Origin: Comamonas sp. lk
Lineage (GTDB): Bacteria; Pseudomonadota; Gammaproteobacteria; Burkholderiales; Burkholderiaceae_C
Direction: 5' to 3'
NCBI GenBank assembly: GCA_945898105.1
Contig: CAMDHL010000167.1
Location: forward strand, 1-5,401
Length of the DNA stretch: 5,401 bases
Part shown: positions 1 through 5,401 of the stretch, one piece after another
Position numbering within the stretch: the first letter of the stretch is position 1
How the letters are laid out: each line of letters begins with the position of its first letter
Notes under the pieces: model-generated
Told to the model about the DNA's origin: nothing
Seen by the model: only the letters and a program-made list of their open reading frames with translations
Database searches by the model: none
Made by a program: the position numbers and the translations under genes

Positions 1-1466
1 GCCTCTGCAAACACCGCGGCGCGGTGGGCATAGTCTTTGAACATGTCAAAGCTGGCGCAGGCCGGCGACATCAGTACCGCATCGCCTTCGTGCGCTAAAG
101 CAGCGGCTTGTTCCACCGCATCGATCATGGAGCTTGCATCGTGCAGCGCGACACCGCTGCCTTGCAAGGCCTGGCGGATCAGCGCGGCATCGCGGCCTAT
201 CAGCAGCACGGCGCGCACGTACCGGCGTACTGGCAAGGTCAGGGGTGCGAAGTCTTGACCTTTGCCTTCGCCGCCCAAAATCAAAAGCAGCGAACGGTCC
301 TGCCCCAAGCCTTGCAAGGCTGCCACGGTGGCACCCACGTTGGTGCCTTTGCTATCGTCAAAGTATTCGACTGCGTTAACCACACCCAGCGACTGCACTC
401 GGTGCGGTTCGCCACTGTATTCACGCAGCCCGAACAACATAGGCCCTAGTGCACAGCCGGTGGCGCTGGCCAGGGCTACTGCGGCCAAAGCATTGCAGGC
501 GTTGTGGCGGCCGCGGATGCGCAGCGCATCGGCCGGCATCAGGCGCTGCAAGAACAAGTCTTCTGCTGGTGTGTTGCGCCCCCGTTTTAGCGTCTCGTCC
601 GCAGGCGCCGCGCGCACCAGCCAGACCACACCGTTGACTTCTTCCAGACCGTAGTCGCCATGACGCGTTGGTGTCTGCGCGCCAAAGCACAGGTGTGCAC
701 GTTGCACTGGCTTTTGCAATTTCGTACGCTGCGGTTCAGGCAGCATGGCCATGACTTGGGCGTCATCGCGGTTGAGCAGCATCAGGGAGGTTTTGCCGAA
801 GATGCGGGCTTTAGCCTGCGCATAGTCTTGCAAGTCGGTATGCCAATCCAGGTGGTCTTGGCTGAGGTTGAGCACCGTTGCGACCGTAGGCTCAAAGTCC
901 TCGGCATAGTGCAGCTGAAAGCTGGACAACTCCAGCACCCAGACTTGCGGCAAGGCTTGGGCTTCCAAGACCTGGGTCAGCGTGTCGAGCAGCGTTGGAC
1001 CGATGTTGCCGGCCACGGCCACGGTTTTACCGGCACGCGCTACCAATTGGCCCGTCAGCGAGGTGACGGTAGTTTTGCCATTGGTGCCGGTAATCGCAAT
1101 GACCTGGGGTTGGTAAGCCTGATCTTCTTGTAGTGCGCGCAAGGCTTGCGTAAACAGGCCCAATTCGCTGCCAACCCACAGGCCTTGCGCACGGGCTGCA
1201 TCATTCAGGGCGCTGATGCGTGCCGGTGCCAGCCCGGGGCTGATGCAAATGCGCTGAAATGGGCCATATGCCAGCGCTTGCGCGTCCAGCGCACCGTGCA
1301 CCAGACGTGCTGCTGGAATGTCTCGCGCCAGTGCCGCGGCATGGGGCGGCGCGACGCGGTCGTCGAGCACCGTCACATGCGCCCCGGCCCTCGCGCACCA
1401 GCGTGCCATCGCCAGGCCTGAGACTCCCAGACCGACGACTAACACCTGTTCCCCTTGCATGTTCAT
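1..1466 (-). CDS. murD: UDP-N-acetylmuramoyl-L-alanine–D-glutamate ligase MurD (3' end cut by window edge)
   Basis: MurD is the cytoplasmic Mur ligase that uses ATP to add D-glutamate to UDP-MurNAc-L-alanine, the second amino-acid addition to the peptidoglycan stem. I translated the minus strand from the ATG at 1466; it stays open to position 1, giving 488 full codons plus a partial Ala codon. Visible motifs are a Rossmann-like VGLGVSG loop (11-17) in the UDP-binding domain, the ATP loop TGTNGKTT (126-133), GNIG (153-156), ELSSFQL (179-185), DHLDWH (204-209), the likely carbamylated Lys219 in YAQAKARIF, GRHNACNALAA (319-329), DDSKGTNVGAT (370-380), LGGEGKG (397-403) and SPACASFDMFKDY (467-479). 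The last motif lies about 20 residues from the C-terminus in E. coli MurD, so probably only a short tail and the stop are missing. The product is longer than the 438-residue E. coli enzyme, mainly through an insertion around residues 266-312. The start lies 4 bases after the mraY stop with GAGG 7 bases upstream; Met3 (1460) is a weaker alternative. Confidence 0.97.
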   Translation of the reverse strand, partial: MNMQGEQVLVVGLGVSGLAMARWCARAGAHVTVLDDRVAPPHAAALARDIPAARLVHGALDAQALAYGPFQRICISPGLAPARISALNDAARAQGLWVGSELGLFTQALRALQEDQAYQPQVIAITGTNGKTTVTSLTGQLVARAGKTVAVAGNIGPTLLDTLTQVLEAQALPQVWVLELSSFQLHYAEDFEPTVATVLNLSQDHLDWHTDLQDYAQAKARIFGKTSLMLLNRDDAQVMAMLPEPQRTKLQKPVQRAHLCFGAQTPTRHGDYGLEEVNGVVWLVRAAPADETLKRGRNTPAEDLFLQRLMPADALRIRGRHNACNALAAVALASATGCALGPMLFGLREYSGEPHRVQSLGVVNAVEYFDDSKGTNVGATVAALQGLGQDRSLLLILGGEGKGQDFAPLTLPVRRYVRAVLLIGRDAALIRQALQGSGVALHDASSMIDAVEQAAALAHEGDAVLMSPACASFDMFKDYAHRAAVFAE

Positions 1467-1470
1467 GCGC

Positions 1471-2649
1471 TTACCTCAGCTTCAGGGTGGACAAGCCGAG
1501 CAGGCACAGCAGCATGGTGATGATCCAGAAACGTACAACGACCTGCGTCTCTTTCCATCCCTGCTTTTCGAAATGGTGGTGCAAAGGCGCCATGCGAAAC
1601 AGGCGGCGGCCTTCACCGTATTTTCTGCGGGTGTACTTAAAGTACATCACTTGTAGCATCACCGATAAGGCTTCAGCCACGAACACACCGCCCATCATGG
1701 CCAGCACAATTTCCTGGCGCACTATGACGGCGATAGTGCCCAGTGCACCACCTAATGCCAACGCACCTACATCACCCATAAAGACTTGCGCCGGATGCGT
1801 GTTAAACCATAAAAACGCCAGGCCCGCGCCGGCTATCGCCGCGCAAAAAATTAAGAGTTCACCAGCCCCGGGAATGTGCGGCAAAAATAGATATTTGGAG
1901 TAAATGACGCTGCCGGTGACATAGGCAAACACGCCTAGCGCTGAGCCCACCATCACCACGGGCATGATGGCCAGCCCGTCTAAGCCATCGGTCAAATTCA
2001 CTGCATTGCTGGAGCCCACAATCACCAAATAGGTCAGCACCACAAAGCCCAGCACGCCAAGCGGGTAACTGACCTGTTTAAAAAAGGGCAACATCAAGCC
2101 AGCCTTTGGCGGCAGACTCACATCGAAACCGGAGCTAACCCAGTTGATAAACAACTCAAGCACTCGGCCGTTAGAGTTTTCCGAAATGCTAAACACCAGC
2201 CAAAGCGCCGCCAAAATGCCGATGACCGATTGCCAAAGGTATTTTTCGCGTGAAGGCATGCCTTCGGGGTCTTTGTTCACCACCTTGCGCCAGTCATCAG
2301 CCCAGCCAATCGCGCCAAATCCCAGTGTCACGATGAGGCTGATCCAAATAAAGCGGTTCGACAAATCAACCCACAACAAAGTGGAGCTGGTAATGGCGAT
2401 CAATATCAGCACTCCGCCCATGGTGGGTGTGCCGCTTTTGCTGAAATGCGACTCCATGCCGTAGCCGCGTATCGGTTGACCAATCTTGAGTGCACGCAGC
2501 CGCCGGATAACGGCAGGCCCTGCTGCCAAGCCGATCAAAAGTGCGGTTGCAGCAGCTAGCACTGCGCGAAAGGTAAGGTACTGAAAAACGCGAAGAAAGC
2601 CCCACTCCGGGTACAAACTTTGCAACCATTGCGTGAGGCTCAGCAGCAT
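1471..2649 (-). CDS. mraY: Phospho-N-acetylmuramoyl-pentapeptide-transferase MraY (translocase I)
   Basis: MraY is the inner-membrane enzyme that transfers phospho-MurNAc-pentapeptide from UDP to undecaprenyl phosphate, making lipid I. The 392-residue product has about ten hydrophobic segments (roughly 24-46, 75-95, 98-117, 137-155, 195-213, 225-246, 262-281, 292-310, 312-333 and 371-389), as the family requires. Signature motifs are intact: KSGTPTMGG (71-79), the paired aspartates of ADDWRK (D118, D119), [13 protein letters not shown] (215-227), [14 protein letters not shown] (282-295) with the catalytic-region Asp293, and the histidine motif PLHHHFE (355-361). It is about 30 residues longer than the 360-residue E. 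coli protein; most of the excess is in the periplasmic loop between TM4 and TM5. The ATG at 2649 has a purine-rich site 4 bases upstream and gives the usual short N-terminal periplasmic tail. The gene sits 21 bases after murF and 4 bases before murD, so it is almost certainly co-transcribed with both. Confidence 0.98.
   Translation of the reverse strand: MLLSLTQWLQSLYPEWGFLRVFQYLTFRAVLAAATALLIGLAAGPAVIRRLRALKIGQPIRGYGMESHFSKSGTPTMGGVLILIAITSSTLLWVDLSNRFIWISLIVTLGFGAIGWADDWRKVVNKDPEGMPSREKYLWQSVIGILAALWLVFSISENSNGRVLELFINWVSSGFDVSLPPKAGLMLPFFKQVSYPLGVLGFVVLTYLVIVGSSNAVNLTDGLDGLAIMPVVMVGSALGVFAYVTGSVIYSKYLFLPHIPGAGELLIFCAAIAGAGLAFLWFNTHPAQVFMGDVGALALGGALGTIAVIVRQEIVLAMMGGVFVAEALSVMLQVMYFKYTRRKYGEGRRLFRMAPLHHHFEKQGWKETQVVVRFWIITMLLCLLGLSTLKLR
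1474..1477 (-). promoter_or_regulatory. Ribosome binding site of murD
   Basis: GAGG on the minus strand lies 7 bases before the murD ATG at 1466. It is formed from the last sense codons of mraY, directly before the TAA stop. This spacing favours the ATG at 1466 over the in-frame ATG at 1460, which would be 13 bases away. Confidence 0.65.
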
Positions 2650-2670
2650 GGAGCCCCCTTTGGCTTGTCA
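2650..2670 (-). other. murF–mraY intergenic spacer with tandem stop
   Basis: This 21-base spacer is the longest non-coding stretch in the window. It begins (minus strand) with TGA at 2668-2670, directly after and in frame with the murF TGA at 2671-2673, so the gene ends in TGATGA. The rest holds the mraY ribosome binding site. It is too short for a promoter of its own, and I see no hairpin followed by a T-run that would act as a terminator. Confidence 0.85.
2654..2661 (-). promoter_or_regulatory. Ribosome binding site of mraY
   Basis: AAAGGGGG on the minus strand lies 4 bases before the mraY ATG at 2649, in the 21-base spacer after murF. It is a purine-rich near-match to the anti-Shine-Dalgarno complement, and it is the only intergenic site in the window; the murF and murD sites are both embedded in the preceding coding sequence. 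Confidence 0.7.
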
Positions 2671-4149
2671 TCAGGCCACATGGACAGGCTCCCCTGATGC
2701 GTGCTGTGTGGCCGCCTGCTGTTGCAGTGCGTCCAAGACTTTTTCCATGCGCATAAAGCGTGAACCCTTGACCAACATACTCGCGCTGTGCCCTAGTGCC
2801 TTTTCCACTGCTTGCGTTAAGGCGGGTAGGTTGGCGCAGTGTTGCGCTTGGCCACCGGCTTGTGTAAAGGCTTGGGTTGCGGATTGGCTGAGTTGGCCTG
2901 TGGTTAGAAGTTGCTCAATGCCTTGTTGGTGGGCGTACAGACCGGCCTGGGCATGTAATTGCGGGCCGTCTTCACCCACTTCTCCCATATCACCCAGCAC
3001 CAAAAGGCGAGGTGAGGGTAGATCACGCAACACGTCGATGGCCGCCTGAACAGAATCAGGGTTGGCGTTGTAACTATCGTCCACAACTTGAATGCGGCGC
3101 ATACGCCATTGCAATTGCATTGCACGCGAGCGCCCCTTAACCGGGGCAAAAGATTGCAAACCGCGCTCAATCGCCGTTGGGCTAACACCGGCAGCCAAGG
3201 CGCAGGCTGCGGCGGCCCAGGAGTTGCGCACATTGTGCTGACCGGCAATAGCCAGGCGGTACTGCAAAAGGCCGCTGGCAGCGCCCATACGCCAGCGTGC
3301 TTGCACCCGCCAGCCACCGTCCTGCCAATGCGCTTTTTCACCAAAAACCCCGTCAGCATCCTGCGTCGCGGCTGCAGCAAAACCCATTAAGTGTTGCGAT
3401 GTGTTTTGCGCCATCCAATGGCTGGCATACTTATCGTCCAGCCCGAACACTGCGCAGCCGCTTGTTGGTAGCGCTGCCAGCACTGCGCCGTTTTCCGCAG
3501 CCACGGCATCGACGGTTCGCATGAACTCCAGATGCTCGCGTTGCGCGTTGTTGACCAGTGCGACCGTGGCTTGGGCCATAGCCGCCAGCTGAGCAATTTC
3601 GCCTGGATGGTTCATACCCAGTTCCACTACCGCGATACGGTGCGACGCGCGTAGACGCAGTAGCGTAAGTGGCACGCCGATGGCATTATTCAAATTACCT
3701 TGTGTAGCCAGTGCCGCGCCGTCGGGTGCATCCTGCTTCAATATCGCCGCAATCATTTGTGTGACTGTGGTCTTGCCATTGCTCCCGGTTACGGCGATGA
3801 GCGGTAAATCGAATTGCGCGCGCCAGCTGCTCGCAATCTGGCCGAGGGCCAGAGTGCTATCAGCCACTTCTATGCGCGGCATGCCTTGCGGGTATTGACT
3901 TGCGGCTAAGCCACGGTGGCAAATCAGGGCGCTGGCACCGCGTTCCTGGGCTTGGTGCAGGAAGTCGTTGGCGTCAAAGCTATCGCCGCGCAAGGCGACA
4001 AACAAATCGCCCGCTTCGATACTTCGGCTGTCGGTGTGTACGCGTTGAAAGCCCACCTCGCCAATGCCTTGCAAGCTTGGGCAAAGGTTAGCGCTGCCTT
4101 GCTGTAGCCATTGCATTACCTGTGAAAGGGTGCCTAGTGCAGCGCTCAT
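2671..4149 (-). CDS. murF: UDP-N-acetylmuramoyl-tripeptide–D-alanyl-D-alanine ligase MurF
   Basis: MurF is the cytoplasmic ATP-dependent ligase that joins the D-Ala-D-Ala dipeptide to UDP-MurNAc-tripeptide, finishing the pentapeptide precursor used by MraY, encoded next. The 492-residue protein shows the N-terminal substrate-binding domain with HTDSRSIEAGDLFVAL (38-53), then the central ATPase domain with TGSNGKTT (121-128), TQGNLNNAIGVPLTLL (149-164), ELGMNHPGEI (176-185) and NNAQREHLEF (200-209). The C-terminal domain follows, with GQHNVRN (303-309), KGRSRAMQ (338-345), DDSYNANPDSVQAA (357-370), LGDMGEVG (385-392) and VKGSRFMRME (460-469). It is about 40 residues longer than E. coli MurF (452), without a frameshift or a lost motif. 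The ATG at 4149 overlaps the murE stop in an ATGA arrangement and has AAAGGTG 5 bases upstream, so translation is probably coupled to murE. The gene ends in a TGA directly followed by a second in-frame TGA. Confidence 0.98.
   Translation of the reverse strand: MSAALGTLSQVMQWLQQGSANLCPSLQGIGEVGFQRVHTDSRSIEAGDLFVALRGDSFDANDFLHQAQERGASALICHRGLAASQYPQGMPRIEVADSTLALGQIASSWRAQFDLPLIAVTGSNGKTTVTQMIAAILKQDAPDGAALATQGNLNNAIGVPLTLLRLRASHRIAVVELGMNHPGEIAQLAAMAQATVALVNNAQREHLEFMRTVDAVAAENGAVLAALPTSGCAVFGLDDKYASHWMAQNTSQHLMGFAAAATQDADGVFGEKAHWQDGGWRVQARWRMGAASGLLQYRLAIAGQHNVRNSWAAAACALAAGVSPTAIERGLQSFAPVKGRSRAMQLQWRMRRIQVVDDSYNANPDSVQAAIDVLRDLPSPRLLVLGDMGEVGEDGPQLHAQAGLYAHQQGIEQLLTTGQLSQSATQAFTQAGGQAQHCANLPALTQAVEKALGHSASMLVKGSRFMRMEKVLDALQQQAATQHASGEPVHVA
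4146..4149 (-). other. ATGA stop/start overlap of murE and murF
   Basis: On the minus strand the murF ATG (4147-4149) and the murE TGA (4146-4148) share bases as ATGA. This is a common arrangement for translational coupling between enzymes needed in similar amounts; here they are consecutive ligases of one pathway. The overlap is directly visible, while coupling is inferred. Confidence 0.9.
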
Positions 4150-5401
4150 GCGTACACCTTTGGTTGCCAGGCTGCCAGTGCCTGCTCGGCATGAGTCAAA
4201 TCGGAAAAAACAAATTTTTGCCCAGCGATTTCCTGGGTTGACTCGTGGCCTTTGCCCGCGATCAATACAACGTCCTGGGGCGCTGCATGGGCAAGCGTTT
4301 GGGCAATAGCCATTGCCCGGTCGGTTTGCACTTGCACTTCTTTGCGCCCACCCATCCCCGCGAGAATATGGCTGATGATGGTCGAGGGGCTTTCATTGCG
4401 GGGGTTGTCGCTAGTCAGTACGATTTGATCGGCTAGGCTCGCGGCTATCGCGCCCATCAGTGGTCGCTTGGCACTGTCGCGATCGCCGCCACAGCCGAAC
4501 AGACACCAGATTGCACCGCCACGCGCTTGCGCAAGTGGTCTGAGCACCTCCAGCGTTTTTTGCAACGCGTCGGGGGTGTGTGCATAGTCGACCACGGCCA
4601 GGGGCGTATCGATGCCCCCTACGCATTGCAAACGTCCGGGAACCGAGGTCAGCGCGCTGCACGCCTGAACCGCGCTGACAAGGTCCATGCCCGAGGCGCG
4701 TAGGGCGCCTATCACGCCCAGCAAGTTAGAGACGTTGTAGCTCCCAATGATGCGAGTTTGCACTGCACAGCGCTGCTTACCTTCGCGTACCGAAAAACGC
4801 AGTCCATGCGCTGAGCTGGTGATATCGCATGCCTGTAAGCGTGCCGACCGTAGCATGGACACCGTCCACAAATCGATGTGCGGTGACTGTTCGCCCAAGT
4901 CTTGTGCTAACAGCGCTCCGTGGTCATCGTCGATATTGACCACTGCGGCGCGCAGGCCCGGCCAGTCAAACAGGCGCCGCTTGGCTGCCCAGTAGGCTTG
5001 CATCGTGCCGTGGTAATCCAGATGATCCTGGGTGAAATTGGTGAAGATGGCAAGCCGTATGCCGGTCCCGTCCAAGCGGTTTTCCTCGATTCCAATCGAC
5101 GAGGCTTCCAGCGCGCAAAATTGCAAACCCTGATCTACGAAACCGCGCAAGCTGTGTTGCAACAAAACTCCATCTGGGGTAGTCAAGCCACTGCCGGACA
5201 AGCCATCAAGGTTGCTGGTGTCTCGCTCCGGGATGCCGATTCCTAAGGTGCCGATCAGTGCGCACTGGTCCATTTTGCCTTGACTGTTGAGCGCCTGTGC
5301 GAGCCACCAAGCCGTCGATGTTTTGCCATTGGTGCCAGTGACTGCCAGCACCTGCAGTTGGCGTGCAGGGTTGCCGTAAAACGCCGCAGCGATTTTTCCA
5401 C
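4146..5401 (-). CDS. murE: UDP-N-acetylmuramoyl-L-alanyl-D-glutamate–2,6-diaminopimelate ligase MurE (5' end cut by window edge)
   Basis: MurE adds the third stem-peptide residue to UDP-MurNAc-L-Ala-D-Glu in the cytoplasm. The frame is open from the window edge, giving 417 residues; about 80-100 N-terminal residues (the UDP-binding domain) lie outside. Counting from the Val codon at 5351, the sequence shows the ATP loop TGTNGKTS (5-12), LTTPDG (56-61), LEASSIGIEENRLDG (81-95), TQDHLDYHG (107-115), the likely carbamylated Lys124 in WAAKRRLF, GSYNVSNLLG (203-212), VVDYAHTPDAL (253-263), GCGGDRDSAKRPLMG (286-300), DNPR (315-318) and GKGHE (366-370). DNPR is the established marker for meso-diaminopimelate rather than lysine specificity and fits a Gram-negative cell wall. 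Sixteen in-frame residues precede the GTG at 5351, including an AAAFYGNPA-like linker that matches the family just before the ATP loop, so that GTG is not the start. The stop overlaps the murF start by 4 bases. Confidence 0.97.
   Translation of the reverse strand, partial: GKIAAAFYGNPARQLQVLAVTGTNGKTSTAWWLAQALNSQGKMDQCALIGTLGIGIPERDTSNLDGLSGSGLTTPDGVLLQHSLRGFVDQGLQFCALEASSIGIEENRLDGTGIRLAIFTNFTQDHLDYHGTMQAYWAAKRRLFDWPGLRAAVVNIDDDHGALLAQDLGEQSPHIDLWTVSMLRSARLQACDITSSAHGLRFSVREGKQRCAVQTRIIGSYNVSNLLGVIGALRASGMDLVSAVQACSALTSVPGRLQCVGGIDTPLAVVDYAHTPDALQKTLEVLRPLAQARGGAIWCLFGCGGDRDSAKRPLMGAIAASLADQIVLTSDNPRNESPSTIISHILAGMGGRKEVQVQTDRAMAIAQTLAHAAPQDVVLIAGKGHESTQEIAGQKFVFSDLTHAEQALAAWQPKVYA
4155..4161 (-). 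promoter_or_regulatory. Ribosome binding site of murF
   Basis: AAAGGTG on the minus strand lies inside the last codons of murE, 5 bases before the murF ATG at 4149. It fits a Shine-Dalgarno core (AAGG/AGGTG) at normal spacing and supports this start. Because the site is covered by ribosomes translating murE, reinitiation through the ATGA overlap is a likely second route; that part is inference. Confidence 0.7.

Noticed and set aside
660..1133. 157-residue plus-strand open frame antisense to murD
   Set aside because: It lies wholly over the MurD ATPase region, whose motifs are all present in the minus-strand frame. I recognise no family in its translation and see no convincing ribosome binding site.
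1458..1460. ATG at 1460 as an alternative murD start
   Set aside because: It is in frame and would remove only two residues, but the GAGG site is 13 bases away from it and 7 bases from the ATG at 1466, which therefore fits better. It cannot be fully excluded.
1467..1470. Possible promoter or terminator between mraY and murD
   Set aside because: The gap is only 4 bases, and the mraY end shows neither a stem-loop with a T-run nor a plausible pair of promoter boxes. Continuous transcription is the simpler reading.
1259..1903. 214-residue plus-strand open frame crossing the murD/mraY junction
   Set aside because: It runs antisense to two clearly coding genes with intact motifs, has a low-complexity composition rich in Pro, Ser, Arg and Thr, and shows no recognisable domain. 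It is a by-product of GC-rich codon use on the opposite strand.
2633..3049. 138-residue plus-strand open frame antisense to the 3' end of murF
   Set aside because: It is rich in Cys, Trp, Ser and Pro, as expected of a shadow translation, and covers the conserved MurF C-terminal motifs on the other strand.
2904..3380. 158-residue minus-strand open frame inside murF in another frame
   Set aside because: It is a same-strand frame-shifted shadow of murF; the true frame carries GQHNVRN, DDSYNANPDSV and LGDMGEVG across this very stretch.
5349..5351. GTG at 5351 as a possible murE start
   Set aside because: It falls in the beta-strand just before the TGTNGKTS ATP loop, and the frame stays open upstream with family-like sequence. 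A protein starting here would lack the UDP-binding domain, so the gene simply continues past the window edge.

Overview
The window is an uninterrupted stretch of a bacterial dcw (division and cell wall) cluster. It is read entirely from the minus strand and carries four peptidoglycan-precursor genes in the order murE – murF – mraY – murD, from high to low coordinates. murE is cut at its 5' end by the right window edge, and murD is cut just short of its stop by the left edge. murF and mraY are complete. The gene order is the classical proteobacterial one. The moderately high GC content, the style of the proteins (MraY of 392 aa with an enlarged periplasmic loop, MurD of at least 489 aa, the MurF motif NAQREHLEF) and the separate murE and murF point to a betaproteobacterium of the order Burkholderiales, most likely Comamonadaceae (Rhodoferax/Polaromonas-like). 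This placement is an inference from remembered family features, not from a search.

Layout from transcription start side to end: murE (4146 to beyond 5401) overlaps murF by 4 bases in an ATGA junction. murF (2671-4149) is followed by a 21-base spacer holding a second in-frame stop and the mraY ribosome binding site. mraY (1471-2649) is followed after 4 bases by murD (from 1466 to beyond position 1). No gap is long enough to hold another gene, and I see no convincing promoter, terminator, RNA gene, mobile element, CRISPR array or long repeat. The four genes therefore look like the interior of one polycistronic, translationally coupled operon whose promoter lies upstream of murE, outside the window. 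ftsW, murG and murC would be expected beyond position 1.

Together the genes cover the later cytoplasmic steps and the first membrane step of lipid II synthesis. MurD adds D-Glu to UDP-MurNAc-L-Ala. MurE adds meso-diaminopimelate (its DNPR specificity motif is present). MurF adds D-Ala-D-Ala to complete UDP-MurNAc-pentapeptide. MraY transfers phospho-MurNAc-pentapeptide to undecaprenyl phosphate, giving lipid I at the inner membrane. The three ligases are paralogues with the same TGxNGKT ATP-binding loop.

I looked for an undescribed system and did not find one: this is a conserved housekeeping region. The points listed under findings are lineage-level details (domain insertions, junction architecture, a repeated palindrome), not a new system.
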